DNA from: Macrocystis pyrifera
Taxonomy: Eukaryota; Sar; Phaeophyceae; Laminariales; Laminariaceae
Direction: 5' to 3'
DNA: 64,000 nucleotides
Assembly (NCBI GenBank): GCA_031763025.1
Contig: JASSKH010000007.1
Span: 8,013,930-8,077,929, forward strand
Below the pieces are notes generated by a model, which saw only the letters and a program-made list of their open reading frames with translations, was not told the DNA's origin and searched no databases. The position numbers and the translations under genes are program-made. Below are positions 62,946 through 64,000 of this stretch, one piece after another; within the stretch, counting starts at the first letter, position 1, and the number at the start of each line of letters is the position of its first letter.

Positions 62946-63680
62946 TATCGCTGATGCCAGACATGGTGGCGTACTGCCTGTGCCTGTGCACACTCCGTAT
63001 GGTGCGTACGAGCCGCGCGCTTACCATGAGACGAGGCTGTTCTCGGGTTAGCACGTGGGTTGGGGATAGCATAGGGGGGTCGGGTCAGAGGAGAAGGGGG
63101 GGGGGGGGGGGGGGGGGGGATTCTATTTGCGTATTCATCGCTATCACTTCTTTCGGCTGATCAGGCACAACCGACAGCGACCAACGTACCAACCAACTAA
63201 CCCGAGAAGCATCATAGCCTACTACCCCCGCTCTCCCCTCCCTCACCCCCGCCCTCGCCCTCTCCATCTCCACCTCCCCGTCCCCTCCCTCCTGCTTTCG
63301 TTTTGTTTCGTCGTGTTTTGTTTTGTTTTGTTTTGTTTTCGTTGTGTGCTGTTTTGTTTTCGTTGTGTGCTGTTTCGTTTTGTTCCTTTGGTGTTTTGTT
63401 CTTTGGTGTTTTTTGTTTCGTTTCGTTCCGTTTTTCTGCGGTGTTTTTTTTTTTTGTGTGCGCTTCGTGTTCTTGCGGGGAACGGCGGCATAATGTCAAT
63501 GTATACCTGGTATGGTATATATGTGGTATCGCAGGTACGGTGGGCACTGTTCTAATCCAGCGCGGAACTCTCCGTGTGGGAGACATCTTTGTCGCGGGCG
63601 GCGCGTGGGGTAAGGTGCGCGCCCTGATGGACCACCAGGGTCGACGGATAAAGGAGGCCGGCCCGTCTACCCCCGTCCAG
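47259..63680 (+). CDS. infB: Plastid-targeted translation initiation factor IF-2 (nuclear, 14 exons seen, 3' partial)
   Basis: GTPase that places initiator tRNA on the plastid small ribosomal subunit. Exons (all phases agree): 47259-47449, 48946-49008, 49989-50222, 51702-51976, 53016-53092, 54441-54541, 55833-56052, 57443-57637, 58664-58824, 59385-59463, 59680-59883, 61633-61722, 62417-62564, 63535-63680; about 728 codons. Order of parts: bipartite plastid leader (1-60); Gly/Arg RGG-rich region (about 64-254); charged Lys/Glu/Ala region ending in another Arg/Gly tract (255-387); IF-2 N domain (388-452); GTPase domain with G1 GHVDHGKT (498-505, split by an intron inside the T-S codons), switch I GGITQH, G3 DTPGHAAF (545-552), G4 NKVD (599-602, split by an intron), G5 SAK (635-637); start of beta-barrel domain II (about 655-728). 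The last donor is at 63681; about 280 C-terminal residues must lie beyond the window. Exons 2, 4 and 5 have the least certain borders. Family assignment is very sure; plastid location is inferred from the leader. Confidence 0.93.
47913..48017. mobile_element. TTACGGGGG-family MITE (IF-2 intron 1)
   Basis: Arms GGGGGTCTATAGTTAATAAG and CTATTTACTATGGTCCCCCG. Confidence 0.9.
48244..48476. mobile_element. Nested MITE pair in IF-2 intron 1
   Basis: The outer subtype A copy (48,244-48,476) is split by a complete subtype B copy (48,285-48,389) with perfect TTACGGGGG/CCCCCGTAA ends flanked by TA on both sides. The second nested case with subtype B as the invader. Confidence 0.92.
49190..49315. repeat. 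GTT array with attached dispersed repeat (IF-2 intron 2)
   Basis: GTT repeats followed by CACATTAACTCATCGCCACR and GGACAGGCTCCAA-AACTCTG. The same composite occurs at 18,985-19,110; a diverged copy without the GTT array is at 40,810-40,885. Confidence 0.75.
49285..49381. mobile_element. Palindromic MITE with CTCGTACCACTCTG ends
   Basis: ACTCGTACCACTCTG-GCGAAAATATAAGGA faces TCCTTATATTTTCGGTCAGAGTGGTACGAGT with about 30 bp between, a near-perfect hairpin. Half copies at 27,318-27,405 and 50,990-51,055 share TTCCTTATATTTC-GACA-AGTGGT. Confidence 0.75.
49989..51976 (+). CDS. infB: IF-2 exons 3-4: RGG/RGF-rich domain
   Basis: Exon 3 (49989-50222) and exon 4 (51702-51976) encode repeated Arg-Gly-Gly, Gly-Arg-Phe and Gly-Gly-Met units, about 170 residues in all, resembling RNA-binding RGG boxes. 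Both exons begin in phase 2. Exon 4 ends in acidic/basic residues (RWDGKREE). The intron between them (50223-51701) contains a TTAGCG hexamer array and an unremarkable 0.9-kb tail. Such a domain is not part of bacterial IF-2, although low-complexity N-terminal extensions are common. Its function, for example rRNA or mRNA contact, is inference. Confidence 0.8.
50262..50602. repeat. TTAGCG hexamer array (IF-2 intron 3)
   Basis: Degenerate GCGTTAGCGATAGTG units end in a CTTAGC run (50,571-50,596). The open frame it makes ([16 protein letters not shown]) is an artefact. Confidence 0.85.
52600..52772. repeat. GGTTC/GGTCC pentamer array (IF-2 intron 4)
   Basis: About 30 tandem pentamers, GGTTC in the left part and GGTCC or GGCTC to the right, both strands open because the unit lacks stops. 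Confidence 0.9.
55328..55432. repeat. CTC trinucleotide array (IF-2 intron 6)
   Basis: About 34 CCT units with one interruption, followed by a TTCTTG/TTATTC-rich stretch up to 55,690. Confidence 0.92.
56121..56213. repeat. G-rich tract in IF-2 intron 7
   Basis: G runs interrupted by single T, just 60 bp after exon 7. Confidence 0.92.
56940..57043. mobile_element. TTACGGGGG-family MITE, subtype B (IF-2 intron 7)
   Basis: Arms GGGGGTCCATAGTTAACAGG and CTGTTAACTATGGACCCCCG, almost perfect, suggesting recent activity. Confidence 0.92.
59542..59641. other. 100-N assembly gap inside IF-2 intron 10
   Basis: Exactly 100 N between T-rich flanks. The intron is therefore of unknown true length, but both flanking exons (ending 59,463 and starting 59,680) are complete and phase-compatible. 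Confidence 0.98.
60020..61505. repeat. Copies of the ATGCATGGCCGTAGTCGTATGACC dispersed repeat in IF-2 intron 11
   Basis: At 60,030-60,150 (plus a CATTGACCACGCATC-TTTCGAGACGGAGCACCG half at 60,215-60,255) and inverted at 61,360-61,505. Sister copies elsewhere: 12,880-12,960, 15,270-15,580, 34,210-34,500, 38,740-38,825, 40,085-40,205, 42,165-42,360, 52,000-52,140, 57,235-57,295, 58,295-58,350 and 62,650-62,720. Nearly all border a C or G run. Confidence 0.8.
61237..61323. repeat. 87-base poly-C tract (IF-2 intron 11)
   Basis: Uninterrupted C run. The same intron holds G tracts at about 60,162-60,187 and 60,402-60,476. Confidence 0.95.
62158..62405. repeat. CCCTA pentamer array in IF-2 intron 12
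   Basis: About 45 units of CCCTA with CCTTA variants run to within 11 bases of exon 13, so the array supplies the pyrimidine-rich tract for the GAGCAG acceptor at 62,416. Confidence 0.92.
62598..62653. repeat. 56-base poly-G tract (IF-2 intron 13)
   Basis: Uninterrupted G run shortly after the exon 13 donor. Confidence 0.95.
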
Positions 63681-64000
63681 GTGAGAGGAAATTAACGGAG
63701 CTTTTGCGGGAGAGAGGTGAGGTTGCGGGAGAGTGGAGAAGAGAGGGAGGGGAGGGGGTGGGGAGCGGAAGGGGGAGGGTAAAAAAACTAAACGAGATTG
63801 TCGGGGAGATGATGAAGTTGTGGGAGAGAGGGTGGGGGGTAGGGGGAGGGGAGGGGGAGGGTTGCAGGGATGCGGGGGGGGGGGGGGGAGGGGAGGGGAG
63901 GGGAAGGGGTGCAGGGGTGCGGAGCTGGGAAAGGGGAGGAGCAAGGAGAGGAGAGGGGGGGGGGGGAGGGGGGGGAGGATGTTTTGCACCAGAGGTGTCG
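63681..64000 (+). other. IF-2 intron 14, truncated by the window end
   Basis: Begins GTGAGAGGAA and is G/A-rich throughout. The final CACCAGAGGTGTCG contains possible acceptors but not enough coding sequence to judge. Confidence 0.6.

Overview
This is a gene-poor, repeat-rich nuclear window from a eukaryote. Short exons joined by GT-AG introns are scattered among DNA transposon remnants, microsatellites and very long poly-G/poly-C tracts. The best organism call is a photosynthetic, flagellated stramenopile (ochrophyte), probably a brown alga or close relative. Two genes support this. One encodes an organellar translation initiation factor IF-2 whose N-terminus is a signal peptide ending in an ASAF-type motif, the plastid-targeting signature of algae with secondary red plastids. 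The other encodes OSCP1, a protein typical of lineages with motile cilia or flagella. The species is inferred, not proven.

Layout. Bases 1-7,593 hold no gene I can support, only tandem repeats, including a 12-bp minisatellite at about 4,470-6,190. OSCP1 lies on the minus strand from 18,058 down to 7,594 in ten exons, all phase-compatible except for 1-nt breaks at homopolymers in exons 9 and 10. Bases 18.1-24.1 kb are intergenic: a decayed non-LTR retrotransposon fragment, palindromic MITEs and a tandem duplication that preserves a MITE empty site. A second minus-strand gene ends at 24,101 and extends up to at least 31.6 kb, possibly 33.7 kb. Its exons chain in phase, but I do not recognise the protein. 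Bases 33.7-45.1 kb are MITE-rich with a few isolated exon-like pieces. A small minus-strand gene (46,882 to 45,163) sits head-to-head with the plastid IF-2 gene, which runs on the plus strand from 47,259 past the window end. Fourteen IF-2 exons are resolved (about 728 codons), covering the transit peptide, an RGG-rich region, the IF-2 N domain, the complete GTPase domain and the start of domain II. The rest lies beyond base 64,000.

How it works together. IF-2 delivers initiator tRNA to plastid ribosomes, and OSCP1 is a cytosolic/ciliary protein. There is no operon-like logic. The only structural coupling is the 376-bp divergent promoter between 46,882 and 47,259.

Most of the DNA is mobile or simple-sequence. 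One MITE family (about 105 bp, TIR TTACGGGGG, TA target) has at least 23 copies in two subtypes, with two nested insertions. Other dispersed families abut mononucleotide G/C tracts of 60-90 bases, and CCCTA/TAGGG arrays occur at 32 and 62 kb. Several reading frames break by one base exactly at G/C runs, so homopolymer-length error in the assembly is a serious possibility.
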